Shown: piece by piece, positions 20,474 to 29,784 of the stretch | Layout of the letters: every line of letters starts with the position of its first letter | Numbering within the stretch: position 1 is the stretch's first letter | Source of the DNA: CBDEGK01 sp965237855 | GTDB lineage: Bacteria; Pseudomonadota; Gammaproteobacteria; Pseudomonadales; Halieaceae | Assembly (NCBI GenBank): GCA_965237855.1 | Contig: CBDEGK010000004.1 | Location: 124,001 to 188,000 of the forward strand | DNA length: 64,000 nt | Direction of reading: 5' to 3' | The notes under the pieces: generated by a model | The model's database searches: none | What the model saw: only the letters and a program-made list of their open reading frames with translations | Told to the model about the DNA's origin: nothing | Translations under genes and position numbers: made by a program

Positions 20474-20525
20474 TTGCAGCGCCCGCAATACTGTATATAA
20501 TTCCAGCTACTGGACATTTAAACAG
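20474..20525 (+). promoter_or_regulatory. lexA promoter with two tandem SOS (LexA) boxes
   Basis: TTGCAG at 20474-20479, a 16-bp spacer, then TATAAT at 20496-20501. Box 1 CTGTATATAATTCCAG (20491-20506) contains the -10; box 2 CTGGACATTTAAACAG (20510-20525) follows three bases later. Both fit CTG-N10-CAG. This is the layout of an autorepressed lexA promoter. Confidence 0.88.
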
Positions 20526-20543
20526 TTCTGCGGAGCCATTCCC

Positions 20544-21146
20544 ATGCTAAGACTGACTGCACGACAACAAGAAGTGCTGGACCTGATCCGCACTCATATT
20601 GACGATACCGGTTATCCCCCCACCCGTGCCGAGATCGCCCAGGCGCTGGGCTTCAAATCGGCCAACGCGGCGGAAGAACATCTCAAGGCGCTGGCGCGCA
20701 AGGGCGCCATTGAAATGATTGCCGGCGCCTCTCGCGGTATCCGTCTGCCCGACACCGGCGGCATCCCCATCGTCGGCCGGGTAGCAGCGGGCAGCCCGAT
20801 CCTGGCGCAGGAGCATATTGAAGATCACTGTAATATTCCCGCCTCTTTCTTCAGCCCCGCCGCGGATTACTTTCTACGGGTGAGCGGCGACAGCATGATA
20901 GACATCGGTATCTTCGATGACGACCTGCTGGCCGTGCATAAAACCACCGAGGTGAAGGATGGCGATGTGGTGGTGGCTCGAATAGACGACGAGGTGACGG
21001 TGAAGCGGTTGCGGCGAGGAAAAGACCGTTCCCGCCTGACCCTGTTGCCGGAAAATTCTGACTTCCAACCGATTGAGGTTGACCTGCGGGAGCAGGATTT
21101 CGCGATCGAAGGCCTCAGTGTGGGCGTATTGCGGAGAGGCCTCTAG
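20544..21146 (+). CDS. lexA: LexA, SOS-response repressor
   Basis: 200-residue repressor that represses DNA-damage genes and cleaves itself when stimulated by RecA filaments. Winged helix at 1-65 ([22 protein letters not shown]), autocleavage bond A82-G83 in VAAGSPI, catalytic Ser117 in [11 protein letters not shown] and Lys154 in VTVKRL. Each is two residues less than the E. coli numbering. It is preceded by two SOS boxes, so it is self-regulated. No sulA-like gene follows; the next gene is convergent. Confidence 0.98.
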   Translation: MLRLTARQQEVLDLIRTHIDDTGYPPTRAEIAQALGFKSANAAEEHLKALARKGAIEMIAGASRGIRLPDTGGIPIVGRVAAGSPILAQEHIEDHCNIPASFFSPAADYFLRVSGDSMIDIGIFDDDLLAVHKTTEVKDGDVVVARIDDEVTVKRLRRGKDRSRLTLLPENSDFQPIEVDLREQDFAIEGLSVGVLRRGL

Positions 21147-21180
21147 CTGTATAAAAGGCCTCTAGCTCTGCCCTCTAGCT
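21137..21180. repeat. Short direct repeats at the 3' end of lexA
   Basis: AGGCCTCTAGCT occurs at 21137-21148 (spanning the lexA stop) and again at 21156-21167, with a third partial copy CCCTCTAGCT ending at 21180. Looks like slippage duplication of the gene end; no hairpin terminator is formed. Confidence 0.7.
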
Positions 21181-21195
21181 TTACAACAGGAGCGC

Positions 21196-21447
21196 TCAGT
21201 GCAGGATGCGCCGCGCTTCCTCGACGATGTCATCCAACTCTCCCTCGACACCTTCAGAAAGATCGGCCACAGCCTGGATTCCGGCCTGAATCATTGCCCG
21301 GGCCACCTCCAGGGTATTGTCCAGCAGGTAAATACGGGATTCCTCGGAAAACTGGATAACCACCATAGGCTCAGCGTCATCATCCGCTCGCTGCAGGACG
21401 ATGTCACCATTGGGCATTTCTACAATTTCCAGAAAGGATGAGGACAC
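21196..21447 (-). CDS. Conserved small protein downstream of topA
   Basis: 83 residues, function unknown: begins MSSSFLEIVEMPNGDIVLQR and ends VEEARRILH. Acidic, no cysteine, no membrane segment. The first half looks like beta strands (IVLQRADDDAEPMVVIQFS) and the second half is helical (TLEVARAMIQAGIQAVADL). It lies 57 bp downstream of topA on the same strand and is probably co-transcribed. A similar small gene sits beside topA in Pseudomonas (memory). The neighbouring lexA is convergent. Confidence 0.75.
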   Translation of the reverse strand: MSSSFLEIVEMPNGDIVLQRADDDAEPMVVIQFSEESRIYLLDNTLEVARAMIQAGIQAVADLSEGVEGELDDIVEEARRILH

Positions 21448-21504
21448 ATCCTACCTCACTTCAGTAACGCTGATACGCCATTCTATCAAGCCGTGCAGCA
21501 ACTG

Positions 21505-24171
21505 TCAGGCGCTCTTCTTGCCGCGCCTGGTTTTGCGTTTACCAGTGCCCTCTTCCACCACCCAGGCGCCACCTTTGTACAGCGCTTTCCAGCCGGTTGC
21601 CTTGCCCTCAACTTCAGTCATCACGTACTGCTCCTTGGTTTTGCGACTGAAGCGGATCTGCGTGCGATTGCCATCACCGTCATTGACCGGCGCGGAGAAC
21701 AGGAAGTTGTATTTCGGATCGATCTCAGACTTGTGCTGCAGAATTTCATCGACAAACGGTGCCCGTGTTTCACGGTTGCGCGGAAACTGACTGGCGGCCA
21801 GGAACATGCCGGCGGCGCCGTCGCGCAGCACATAAGTGTCCTCCACCTTCTGGCACTGCAACTCGGGCATGGGAACCGGGTCCATCTTCGGCGGTGCGGC
21901 CTCACCATTGCGAAGCAATTTGCGGGTGTTTTTGCAATCTTCGCTGGTACAGCCAAAGTACTTGCCGAAGCGGCCGGTCTTCAACTGCATGTCGGCACCA
22001 CACTTGTCGCACTCCAGCACCGGGCCGTCGTAGCCCTTGATTTTGAAGGCGCCCTGCTCAATGTCATAGCCGGCGCAATCGGGGTTATTACCACACACGT
22101 GCAACTTGCGCTTTTCATCGATCAGATAGCTGTCCATCGCTGTATTGCAACTGCCGCAGCGGTGGCGGCTAACCAGTTGCCGGGACTCCGCCTCGTCATC
22201 GGCGTCTTCACTGACCGCCTCGTCACCCCGTATCAGGTTAACCGTAGACTTGCAGCGCTCTTTAGGCGGTAATCCATAACCTGAGCAGCCCAGGAACACA
22301 CCCGTACTGGCTGTGCGTATCTGCATGGGCCGTCCGCACTGCGTACACTCGATGTCGGTCATGGTCGGCTCATTGCGCCGCATGCCGCCCTCTTCCTGTT
22401 CCGCGTTCTGCATCTGCGCCGAAAAATCCTTGTAGAACTGATCCAGCAGATCGCGCCAGTCCAACTCACCCTCAGCGACCTCGTCCAGGCGCTCTTCCAT
22501 GGTGGCGGTGAAACCGTAGTCGAGTAGCTCCTCGAAGCTCTCCTGCAGGCGCTCGGTGACAATGTCCCCCATCTTCTCCGCGTAAAAGCGCTTGTTTTCC
22601 AGGCGCACATAGCCGCGGTCCTGGATCGTAGAAATGATGGAGGCATAGGTCGAAGGACGGCCGATACCGCGCTTTTCCAATTCCCGCACCAGGCTCGCTT
22701 CGCCGTAGCGACTCGGCGGCTTGGTGAAGTGCTGGGCCGGCTGCAATTCCAATAATTGCATGATGTCGCCGCGCTTCAGGTCCGGCAATACCACATCCTC
22801 GGCACGCTTGCCGGCGGTCGGCTGCACCCGGGTATAGCCGTCAAACTTGATAATGCGGCCTTTGGCATTGAGGCTGTAGTCGCCGGCACTGACCGTGACC
22901 GTGGTGGCCAGGTATTGGGCGGGGGTCATCTGGCAGGCCACGAACTGACGCCAGATCAATTCGTACAGGCGCTCGGCGTCGCGTTCCATAGACTTCAGCT
23001 GGTGCTGCTGCACGCCGATATCCGACGGACGTATTGCCTCGTGAGCTTCCTGGGCGCCTTCTTTGGAAGAATACTGATTAGGGCTCTCGGGCAGGTAGGC
23101 GGGCGGAAAATTACTGCTGATATAAACCCGACATGCGGCTACCGCTTCCCCACTGAGATTGGTGGAGTCGGTTCGCATGTAAGTGATATAGCCGGCCTCG
23201 TAAAGACGCTGAGCCATCATCATGGTCTTTTTGACGCTGAAGCCCAGCCGGGTACTCGCGGCCTGCTGTAGGGTAGACGTAATAAACGGCGCCGTAGGTT
23301 TGCTGCGGGTGGGTTTGTCCTCACGCTCACTGACCTGGTAGGGCACATCACGCAGTGCTGCCACCGCTGCGGTGGTTTGTGCTTCGTTGCCAGGGCGAAA
23401 ATTTTCGCCCAGGTGCTTGCGCACCTGGAAACGCACCTGGTGCTCGCCATCGTCTTTTAATTCGGCGTGTAGTTCCCAGAATTCCTCCGGGATAAACACA
23501 TGTATCTCCCGCTCCCGCTCAACCAACAGGCGCACAGCTACCGATTGCACCCGCCCCGCCGACAGACCGCGGGCAACCTTGGCCCATAGCAGCGGCGACA
23601 CCATGTAACCCACCACCCGGTCGAGAAAGCGTCGGGCCTGCTGGGCATTGACGCGGTTGGTGTCGAGATGGCCGGGCTTATCAAAAGCCTCCTGGATCGC
23701 CTTCTTGGTAATTTCGTTGAAGACCACACGTTGATAGCGATCCTCATCGCCACCAATGGCCTCTTTCAAGTGCCAGGCGATGGCCTCTCCCTCGCGATCA
23801 AGGTCAGTGGCCAGGTAGATAGCGTCGGCGTCTTTGGCCAGCTTCTTCAGCTCGTTTACCACTTTTTCTTTGCCGGGCAGTATGTGGTAGTTGGCCTGCC
23901 ATCCCTTTTCCGGATCGATGCCCATGCGCTTGATCAGTTGCTCGCGACTCTTCTTTTTGCGGTGCTCGGCCTTTTTCGCCGGTGACATCTTGCGGGTTTT
24001 GGCCGCCTGCTTGGCACGCTCCTTGGGATCAGAGGCGGTTTTGCCACTGCCGGCGGTCGGCAAATCGCGGATATGACCGACGCTGGACTTGACGATAAAA
24101 TCGGAGCCCAGATATTTATTGATCGTCTTCGCCTTCGCCGGCGACTCGACTATGACCAGTGATTTGCCCAT
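21505..24171 (-). CDS. topA: DNA topoisomerase I
   Basis: Type IA enzyme that relaxes negative supercoils. 888 residues. Toprim domain at the start ([18 protein letters not shown] and the acidic [13 protein letters not shown]), active-site tyrosine in [13 protein letters not shown] near residue 330, then [18 protein letters not shown]. The C-terminal part has three four-cysteine zinc modules ([24 protein letters not shown]) and a basic tail ending TRRGKKSA. Confidence 0.98.
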   Translation of the reverse strand: MGKSLVIVESPAKAKTINKYLGSDFIVKSSVGHIRDLPTAGSGKTASDPKERAKQAAKTRKMSPAKKAEHRKKKSREQLIKRMGIDPEKGWQANYHILPGKEKVVNELKKLAKDADAIYLATDLDREGEAIAWHLKEAIGGDEDRYQRVVFNEITKKAIQEAFDKPGHLDTNRVNAQQARRFLDRVVGYMVSPLLWAKVARGLSAGRVQSVAVRLLVEREREIHVFIPEEFWELHAELKDDGEHQVRFQVRKHLGENFRPGNEAQTTAAVAALRDVPYQVSEREDKPTRSKPTAPFITSTLQQAASTRLGFSVKKTMMMAQRLYEAGYITYMRTDSTNLSGEAVAACRVYISSNFPPAYLPESPNQYSSKEGAQEAHEAIRPSDIGVQQHQLKSMERDAERLYELIWRQFVACQMTPAQYLATTVTVSAGDYSLNAKGRIIKFDGYTRVQPTAGKRAEDVVLPDLKRGDIMQLLELQPAQHFTKPPSRYGEASLVRELEKRGIGRPSTYASIISTIQDRGYVRLENKRFYAEKMGDIVTERLQESFEELLDYGFTATMEERLDEVAEGELDWRDLLDQFYKDFSAQMQNAEQEEGGMRRNEPTMTDIECTQCGRPMQIRTASTGVFLGCSGYGLPPKERCKSTVNLIRGDEAVSEDADDEAESRQLVSRHRCGSCNTAMDSYLIDEKRKLHVCGNNPDCAGYDIEQGAFKIKGYDGPVLECDKCGADMQLKTGRFGKYFGCTSEDCKNTRKLLRNGEAAPPKMDPVPMPELQCQKVEDTYVLRDGAAGMFLAASQFPRNRETRAPFVDEILQHKSEIDPKYNFLFSAPVNDGDGNRTQIRFSRKTKEQYVMTEVEGKATGWKALYKGGAWVVEEGTGKRKTRRGKKSA

Positions 24172-24204
24172 AACTTCCTGTTCAATTCGTGCAAAAAGTG
24201 GACA

Positions 24205-24233
24205 TATATAAGACGTGATTTCTTCGCGGTCAA
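24205..24233 (-). promoter_or_regulatory. Putative sigma70 promoter of topA
   Basis: Minus strand TTGACC (24228-24233), a 17-bp spacer and TATATA (24205-24210), 33 bp upstream of the topA ATG. Confidence 0.65.
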
Positions 24234-24253
24234 GAAAAAAGCGATAATGAATG

Positions 24254-24700
24254 CTATTTTTCCACGCTGCAACAAGCCCGCAACAAGCCCTCCAGGGCCT
24301 GTTTTATCGTTTCAACTTCTGCCACCTCACCACGTTCGTCCCAGAACGCCATGACGCTGTCGGGGCGCAACACCAGGTGGCTCACTCCGGAGGGAAAACC
24401 CGCCGCCAACTCGCTCAGTAAGGGCGAGCCACGCCGGTCCAGGTTGCGCCAGCCGTCTCCCTCACTCACAAAATTACCGGTCAAGCCAAGTCGCTGGCGA
24501 TGCTGCGCTCGCAAGCCATAGCAGGCGCTCAGGCGCTTATCGACGCCGGGGCCGGGCGGCTCCAGCAACTGCACCTGCAGGCCCGCCACCGCCGCTGCCT
24601 GGCGGATAGCGGCAAGTCGTTTTTGCCGACGGGTCGGCATCAGGCTGATCAGTGGCGCCAGGGCGACAAAAACAATGAATACAATCAACAACCAGGTCAA
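24254..24700 (-). CDS. Conserved protein with an N-terminal membrane anchor
   Basis: 148 residues, unknown function. One hydrophobic segment at about 3-20 ([18 protein letters not shown]), then a positively charged stretch [13 protein letters not shown], so the remainder is probably cytoplasmic. The soluble part has alternating hydrophobic and polar runs ([19 protein letters not shown]) with several arginines. Upstream of topA on the same strand, with the topA promoter between them. Divergent from the universal stress protein gene. Confidence 0.7.
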   Translation of the reverse strand: MTWLLIVFIVFVALAPLISLMPTRRQKRLAAIRQAAAVAGLQVQLLEPPGPGVDKRLSACYGLRAQHRQRLGLTGNFVSEGDGWRNLDRRGSPLLSELAAGFPSGVSHLVLRPDSVMAFWDERGEVAEVETIKQALEGLLRACCSVEK

Positions 24701-24807
24701 CCGGTTCTCCTTGAAGCCACGCTCACTTGACTTAGCGCAGCGTTTACGACGTCTATACTATGGTATAAATAACATAGACAGAACCCGAACACAGGGGAGA
24801 AAACAAG

Positions 24808-25242
24808 GTGAGCAACTACAACACATTGCTATTGGCGGTAGACCTGAGCGACGAATCTGACAGCGTCGCTGCCAGGGCATCTGCCTTACGCAGCGCCTAT
24901 GGCGCTACTCTGCATCTTATTCACGTTATAGAGCCTCTCAGCTTTGCCTACGGGGGCGACATCCCCATGGACTTCTCCGGTATCCAGGAAGAGATACACC
25001 AACAGGCCAAGGTCCAGTTGCAGAAGTTTGGTGAAAAATTCGATATTCAGCAGGATCACCAGCATATCGTACTGGGCCGACCCGAAGTGGAAATTCACGC
25101 CCTCGCGGAAGAATTGAACAGCGACCTGATCGTGGTTGGCAGTCACGGTCGCTACGGGCTCGCCCTGCTCATGGGTTCCACCGCCAACGGGGTGCTGCAC
25201 GGCGCCGCTTGCGACGTGCTGGCAGTCAGGGTAGGAAGTTAA
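24808..25242 (+). CDS. Universal stress protein, UspA family
   Basis: 144-residue single Usp domain starting at GTG behind AGGGGAG. N-terminal strand NTLLLAVDLSDESDSVA, and the C-terminal nucleotide-binding signature VVGSHGRYGLALLMGSTANGVLH (G-2X-G-9X-G-S/T), so an ATP-binding subtype is likely. Stress-survival role inferred from family. Confidence 0.93.
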   Translation: MSNYNTLLLAVDLSDESDSVAARASALRSAYGATLHLIHVIEPLSFAYGGDIPMDFSGIQEEIHQQAKVQLQKFGEKFDIQQDHQHIVLGRPEVEIHALAEELNSDLIVVGSHGRYGLALLMGSTANGVLHGAACDVLAVRVGS

Positions 25243-25263
25243 AAAACAAGATAAGAGAGCCCC

Positions 25264-25512
25264 TCAGGCCCCGAGAAAAGCCTTCAGCGCCGGCGCATCG
25301 AAGGGCCAATTGAGCTCGGCACCACTGTCGCTGCGCTGAAGCACCGGAATGGTCAGGCTGTAGCGTTGAAACAGACCGTCATCCTCGGCAATATCGATCT
25401 CCTGTACGCACCAGCCCCGTTCAATCCACGGTACCAGCAGCGCGGCAGCCAGCTCACACAGATGGCATGAGCTGGTGCTAAAAAGAACCAGACGGCTAGA
25501 GGTCGTAACCAC
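25264..25512 (-). CDS. Glutaredoxin-like protein (DUF836 type)
   Basis: About 82 residues in a thioredoxin-like fold with a CxxC site: SRLVLFSTSSCHLCELA near the N-terminus, later LTIPVLQRSDSG containing the cis-Pro. The start is uncertain. GTG at 25512 gives a typical length and overlaps amtB by 17 bp; an ATG at 25557 is also open but gives an atypical leader. Probably co-transcribed with amtB. Redox partner unknown. Confidence 0.75.
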   Translation of the reverse strand: MVTTSSRLVLFSTSSCHLCELAAALLVPWIERGWCVQEIDIAEDDGLFQRYSLTIPVLQRSDSGAELNWPFDAPALKAFLGA

Positions 25513-26713
25513 TCTCGTTATGCAGCACGATATCCAGGCCCTGGATTTCCTCTTCATCCGATACCCGCAACGGGGTAATCAGGTTGGTGAGCTTGAGCAG
25601 GACAAAGGTCGCGACGGCGGTATACAGCACGACTGCAGTAATACCGCAGAGCTGCACCAGTAACTGGTCACCGATAGAGACACCCTCGGCCAGGCCCTGG
25701 CCGCTGAACAGGCCCAATTCGGAACTGGCGAAAATACCCACCGCAAATGTCCCCAGCATGCCGCCGACACCGTGCACGGGAAACACGTCCAGAGAATCAT
25801 CGATCTTGAACTTCTGCTTGAGCGCCAGGGTGGCATAGAAACACACCAGGCCCGCACAGATGCCAATCACCAGGGCACCGGCGGGGCCGACAAAGCCAGA
25901 GGCCGGGGTAATGGTGCCAAGCCCCGCTACCATGCCCGTCACCGCACCCAGGGCGCTGGGCTTGCCATACTTGATCCACTCTATGGTGAGCCAGGTAAAG
26001 GCACCTGCCGCCGCCGACAGGTGCGTGACCAGCATGGCCATGGCGGCATCGCCATTGGCCGCCAGCGCACTACCGGCATTAAAACCGAACCAGCCGACCC
26101 ACAGCATGCAGGCGCCAGTGATGGTCATGGTCATATTGTGAGGCGGCATGGCGGTTTCACCAAAGCCTTTGCGATTACCAATCACCAGGGCGCACACCAG
26201 CGCGGACACACCGGCGGTGATATGCACCACCGTGCCGCCGGCAAAATCGAGCAGGCCGATGCCTTGGAGCCAGCCACCACCCCAGACCCAGTGGGTAATC
26301 GGTGAGTAAACCACCAGCAGCCACAGGGACGAAAAAATCAGCACTGCCGAAAAGCGTGTTCGTTCCGCGAAACTGCCAATGATCAGAGCCGGGGTAATAA
26401 TGGCAAAGGTCATCTGAAACATGACAAACAGGGTTTCGGGAATATCGCCGCTGAGGCTGTCCTCACCAACCCCGGCCAACATGGCTTTGCCGGTGCCCCC
26501 GATCCAGGCATTACCTTCGCCGAAGGCCAGGCTGTAACCGAGTAGGAACCACAGTATTGAGACCACACAGGCGATGCCGAAGCATTGCATCAATATCGAT
26601 AGCACGTTTTTGGAACGCACTAGGCCGCCGTAAAACAGCGCCAGCCCCGGCAGGGTCATAAACAGTACTAAGGTTGTGGAAGTGAGAATCCAGGAGGTGT
26701 TGGCTCCGTCCAT
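25496..26713 (-). CDS. amtB: Ammonium transporter
   Basis: Ammonia/ammonium channel of the Amt/Rh family, 405 residues with about eleven membrane segments. Motifs: FYGGLVRSKNVLSILMQC, DFAGGTVVHITAGVSALV with the first pore His, and FPVHGVGGMLGTFAVGIFA with the second. It lacks a long cleavable signal at the N-terminus. No glnK lies next to it in this window, and I could find no sigma54 site upstream, so nitrogen control is not evident. Confidence 0.96.
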   Translation of the reverse strand: MDGANTSWILTSTTLVLFMTLPGLALFYGGLVRSKNVLSILMQCFGIACVVSILWFLLGYSLAFGEGNAWIGGTGKAMLAGVGEDSLSGDIPETLFVMFQMTFAIITPALIIGSFAERTRFSAVLIFSSLWLLVVYSPITHWVWGGGWLQGIGLLDFAGGTVVHITAGVSALVCALVIGNRKGFGETAMPPHNMTMTITGACMLWVGWFGFNAGSALAANGDAAMAMLVTHLSAAAGAFTWLTIEWIKYGKPSALGAVTGMVAGLGTITPASGFVGPAGALVIGICAGLVCFYATLALKQKFKIDDSLDVFPVHGVGGMLGTFAVGIFASSELGLFSGQGLAEGVSIGDQLLVQLCGITAVVLYTAVATFVLLKLTNLITPLRVSDEEEIQGLDIVLHNESGYDL

Positions 26714-26895
26714 CTTGCAGGCCCTCTATCATTATTATGGGAATAACTATCAGGTGCTAAGAGTACTGGAGTTGGCCGCGAACAGACAAGTGAAAGGATT
26801 AAAATAGAGCGGCTTGCGGCCTTGAACTGGGCATGGACTTGGCAGTACCATAACCACCAAGTTTAAGAAATCATACCGAGACTAACGAAGAAAAA

Positions 26896-27816
26896 ATGGC
26901 TTTATTTTCCCAACCCACCGCCCGCGCCTTGGCAATACTCGACCTGCTGATGGCCAATCCCCACCAGGCTTTTGGCCTGACGGAAATGACCCGCCGCCTT
27001 AATCTCAACAAGGCCACCTGTCATGCCATCCTCACCACCATGTCGAACTACGGCTTCCTGGTGCAACATCCCAAAACCAAAGCCTACCGGCTTGGCCCCT
27101 CGATCATCGCCGCCGGCAATGCCGCTTTCGCCCAGTTCCCGGTGCTGGAGTACGCGCGACCTGAGCTGGAGAGCCTGGAGAGCGAGCTCGAGGTGGGCTT
27201 CGCGGTGACTGGGCGCTCCAAGACCCACGTAGTGCTACTGGCCCTGTACGGCTCCGCCAGCAGCCTCATCGATCAATTTCAGCTGGGCCTGCGACTGCCC
27301 AATACTGCCCCGCTGGGCGCCTGCTTTACCGCCTGGTCGCCAGCCAAGTACCTGGAGCAATGGCTGACTCGTTGCCACGAGGCCCGTGGCGAATACAATG
27401 AAAAGCTTGATCAGCGCCTGCGCATGTCGGTGATTTCAATTCGTGCCCGCGGTTATGAAATCATACTCAAGACTCGCGCCGAGCAGGAATTGCATCGCAA
27501 TCTTGAGGCCATCCAGAATGCCTGGAACCTCAAAGACCTGGAGGACATCACCCAGGAATATCAACGCACGATCTGTGACGAATACATACACCTGGATCGC
27601 TTTGAGCCACGCTCCCGTTACGACATCAGCGCCATCAACGTACCGGTATTTGCCTACAAGCAAATGCCCGCCCTGTGTTTCGCTGCCGGCTCTTTCCGCG
27701 CACCTGTCAGCGGTGCCGAGATAGAGAACATTGCTGAACGCATGCGCGGCGCCGCCGAGCTGGTCACCGAAAAGGCTCGCTCCCGCAGCATCCAAGAGGA
27801 TGTTGAGCTCGGCTGA
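26896..27816 (+). CDS. IclR-family transcriptional regulator
   Basis: 306 residues. N-terminal winged helix (about 5-70: ARALAILDLLMANPHQAFGL, LNLNKATCHAILTTMSNYGFL), then an effector-binding domain to about 250. The C-terminal 50 residues (FAAGSFRAPVSGAEIENIA) resemble the end of IclR domains. Effector and targets cannot be read. The stop TGA overlaps by one base the ATG of the RNA methyltransferase gene. Its neighbour amtB is divergent across 182 bp, so amtB is a possible target but this is guesswork. Confidence 0.88.
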   Translation: MALFSQPTARALAILDLLMANPHQAFGLTEMTRRLNLNKATCHAILTTMSNYGFLVQHPKTKAYRLGPSIIAAGNAAFAQFPVLEYARPELESLESELEVGFAVTGRSKTHVVLLALYGSASSLIDQFQLGLRLPNTAPLGACFTAWSPAKYLEQWLTRCHEARGEYNEKLDQRLRMSVISIRARGYEIILKTRAEQELHRNLEAIQNAWNLKDLEDITQEYQRTICDEYIHLDRFEPRSRYDISAINVPVFAYKQMPALCFAAGSFRAPVSGAEIENIAERMRGAAELVTEKARSRSIQEDVELG

Positions 27817-28607
27817 TGAGTGATGGCGACAGTGCCGAATACCGGCGCAAGAAGGCCTTCTTCAACAGGGTTCTGACAGTCTACGGGCGTAAGCCGGTAC
27901 TGGAAGCCCTGCTGGATCCAAACCTCGACTGCTACCGCCTGCACCTGGCTGACAGCAACAAAACCGCTGCAATCCTCGAGCAGATCACGGCGCTGGCAAC
28001 ACAGCGCGGCGCCGAATTATTGGTCCACGACAAACGTGCCCTGTCCCGTATTTCACGCAATGGCAAGCATGACCAGGGGGTTGCCGCCGACATCCTGTGC
28101 CCCAAGTTTTCTGACCTGGAGAGCTTCCTGAGCGCAGCAGCGGCTGCCGCAGCGTCGACCAGTGGTGAACAGCGGCTGCTGGCATTGGACGGCATCACTA
28201 ATCCCGCCAATGTCGGCATGATTATTCGCTCCGCCGTGGCCGGCGGGATCGATGGCATCCTCTGGTCTCGAGCGGGCAATGCTGAATTGGGGGCGCTGGT
28301 CATCAAAGCCAGCGCGGGCACACTGTTTCGGGCACCGTTGGTTTTCTGCGACAACTTAGCCACCGCGCTGCAACAACTGCAGCAGTCAAACTACCGTGTG
28401 CTGGTGCTGAATGCGAATGCCAAACAGCTGCTGGGAGCCCACCCGGTGACGGGTAATCGGATTTATGTGCTCGGCAACGAAACTGACGGTATTTCGGCGG
28501 CGGTCGCAGAAATTGCAGACAGCGAACTGGCCATCCCAATGCAGAATGGCGTGGAATCACTTAATGTCGCGGTTAGCGCGGCACTGATCGCTTACTTGGA
28601 CAGGTAG
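27816..28607 (+). CDS. SpoU/TrmH-family RNA 2'-O-methyltransferase
   Basis: 263 residues. N-terminal substrate-binding part (VYGRKPVLEALLDPNLDCYRL), an Ala-rich linker near 105-118, then the SPOUT knot with motif 1 LDGITNPANVGMIIRSAVAG, motif 2 YVLGNETDGISAAVAEI and motif 3 IPMQNGVESLNVAVSAAL. These identify a SAM-dependent ribose methyltransferase of tRNA or rRNA; the target nucleotide is unknown. TGATG overlap with the IclR gene. Its 3' end overlaps the convergent CoxE-like gene by 16 bp. Confidence 0.9.
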   Translation: MSDGDSAEYRRKKAFFNRVLTVYGRKPVLEALLDPNLDCYRLHLADSNKTAAILEQITALATQRGAELLVHDKRALSRISRNGKHDQGVAADILCPKFSDLESFLSAAAAAAASTSGEQRLLALDGITNPANVGMIIRSAVAGGIDGILWSRAGNAELGALVIKASAGTLFRAPLVFCDNLATALQQLQQSNYRVLVLNANAKQLLGAHPVTGNRIYVLGNETDGISAAVAEIADSELAIPMQNGVESLNVAVSAALIAYLDR

Positions 28608-29767
28608 GCCATACCCTCTTCCAGACCTTTCAGGCTGAGGGGATACATATGTCCCTCCAGCAACTTGTTGGTCAGGGAAATGGACTGGGTATACTCCCAC
28701 TCGTCCTCGGGCACGGGATTGATCCATATTACCTTGTCATAGGTACTGGAAAGGCGCCGCATCCAGACTTCGCCTGCCTCCTCGTTCCAGTGCTCGACGC
28801 TGCCGCCCGGTTGGGCGATTTCGTAGGGAGACATCGAGGCGTCCCCGACAAAAACCAGCTTATAGTCGTGGGCGTACTTGTGCATGATATCCAGGGTCGA
28901 GCTGCGCTCGTTGTGACGTCGAATATTGTTCTTCCACACCGATTCATAGATGAAATTGTGGAAGTAAAAATATTCCATGTGCTTGAATTCAGTACGCGCC
29001 GCAGAGAACAATTCCTCACATATTTTGACATGGGGGTCCATGGAACCGCCGACATCAAAGAACAGCAACACTTTCACCGCGTTGTGCCGTTCCGGCACCA
29101 TTTTGATATCCAGATAACCGGCATTGCGCGCCGTGGAACTGATGGTATCGTCCAGATCCAGTTCATCCGCCGCGCCGGTGCGGGCAAATTTGCGTAGCCG
29201 ACGTAGGGCCAACTTGATATTGCGGGTACCCAGTTCAACCGAATCATCCAGGTTGGCGTAGTCGCGCTTCTCCCAGACTTTTACCGCTTTCTTGTTCTTG
29301 CCATTGGGACCGACTCGAATGCCTTCAGGGTGGTAACCCTCCTGGCCAAAGGGCGAGGTGCCCCCAGTGCCAATCCACTTGCTGCCGCCCTCGTGACGTT
29401 CGTCCTGTTCTTCCAGGCGCTTCTTGAACTCCTCAATCAATTTTTCCAGGCCACCCAGTGATTCAATCTTGGCTTTGTCCTCCTCGCTGAGGTTCTTCAT
29501 GAACTCGCTGCGCAGCCACTCGTCCGGGATCAGCGCCTCGATAATGTCATCGAGCGCTTCCAGATCCTTGAAATGCAGACCGAAGGCCTTGTCGAAACGG
29601 TCAAAGTACTTCTCATCCTTGACCATGCAGGCTCGCGAGAAGTAGTAAAACTCGTCCATATCGACAAAGGCAATATTTTGCGTGAGTCCGTCCATCAGGT
29701 CGAGCAACTCGCGCGTGGTCACCGGTACCCCGGCATCGCGGAGGCCCTGGAAAAAGTTAATCAGCAC
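28592..29767 (-). CDS. CoxE-like VWA-domain protein
   Basis: 391 residues, no signal peptide or membrane segment, so probably cytoplasmic. Helical, charged N-terminal half (LEKLIEEFKKRLEEQDERH) and a C-terminal von Willebrand A-like domain starting about residue 230 with VLLFFDVGGSM, a MIDAS variant (DxGxS rather than DxSxS), then LVFVGDASMSPYEI and WINPVPEDEW. Such proteins work with MoxR AAA+ ATPases as metallo-chaperone-like pairs, and the MoxR gene lies 17 bp upstream. The client is unknown. Confidence 0.88.
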   Translation of the reverse strand: MLINFFQGLRDAGVPVTTRELLDLMDGLTQNIAFVDMDEFYYFSRACMVKDEKYFDRFDKAFGLHFKDLEALDDIIEALIPDEWLRSEFMKNLSEEDKAKIESLGGLEKLIEEFKKRLEEQDERHEGGSKWIGTGGTSPFGQEGYHPEGIRVGPNGKNKKAVKVWEKRDYANLDDSVELGTRNIKLALRRLRKFARTGAADELDLDDTISSTARNAGYLDIKMVPERHNAVKVLLFFDVGGSMDPHVKICEELFSAARTEFKHMEYFYFHNFIYESVWKNNIRRHNERSSTLDIMHKYAHDYKLVFVGDASMSPYEIAQPGGSVEHWNEEAGEVWMRRLSSTYDKVIWINPVPEDEWEYTQSISLTNKLLEGHMYPLSLKGLEEGMAYLSK

Positions 29768-29784
29768 TGTATGACCCGCCCGTC

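Noticed and set aside
21196..21447. sulA-like SOS cell-division inhibitor after lexA
   Set aside because: The gene is on the opposite strand, lacks an SOS box and does not resemble SulA.
21493..22272. 259-codon plus-strand frame opposite topA
   Set aside because: Lies over the zinc-module part of topA; composition follows the opposite strand.
26714..26895. Sigma54 promoter for amtB
   Set aside because: No TGGCAC-N5-TTGCA-like site is present on either strand in the gap.
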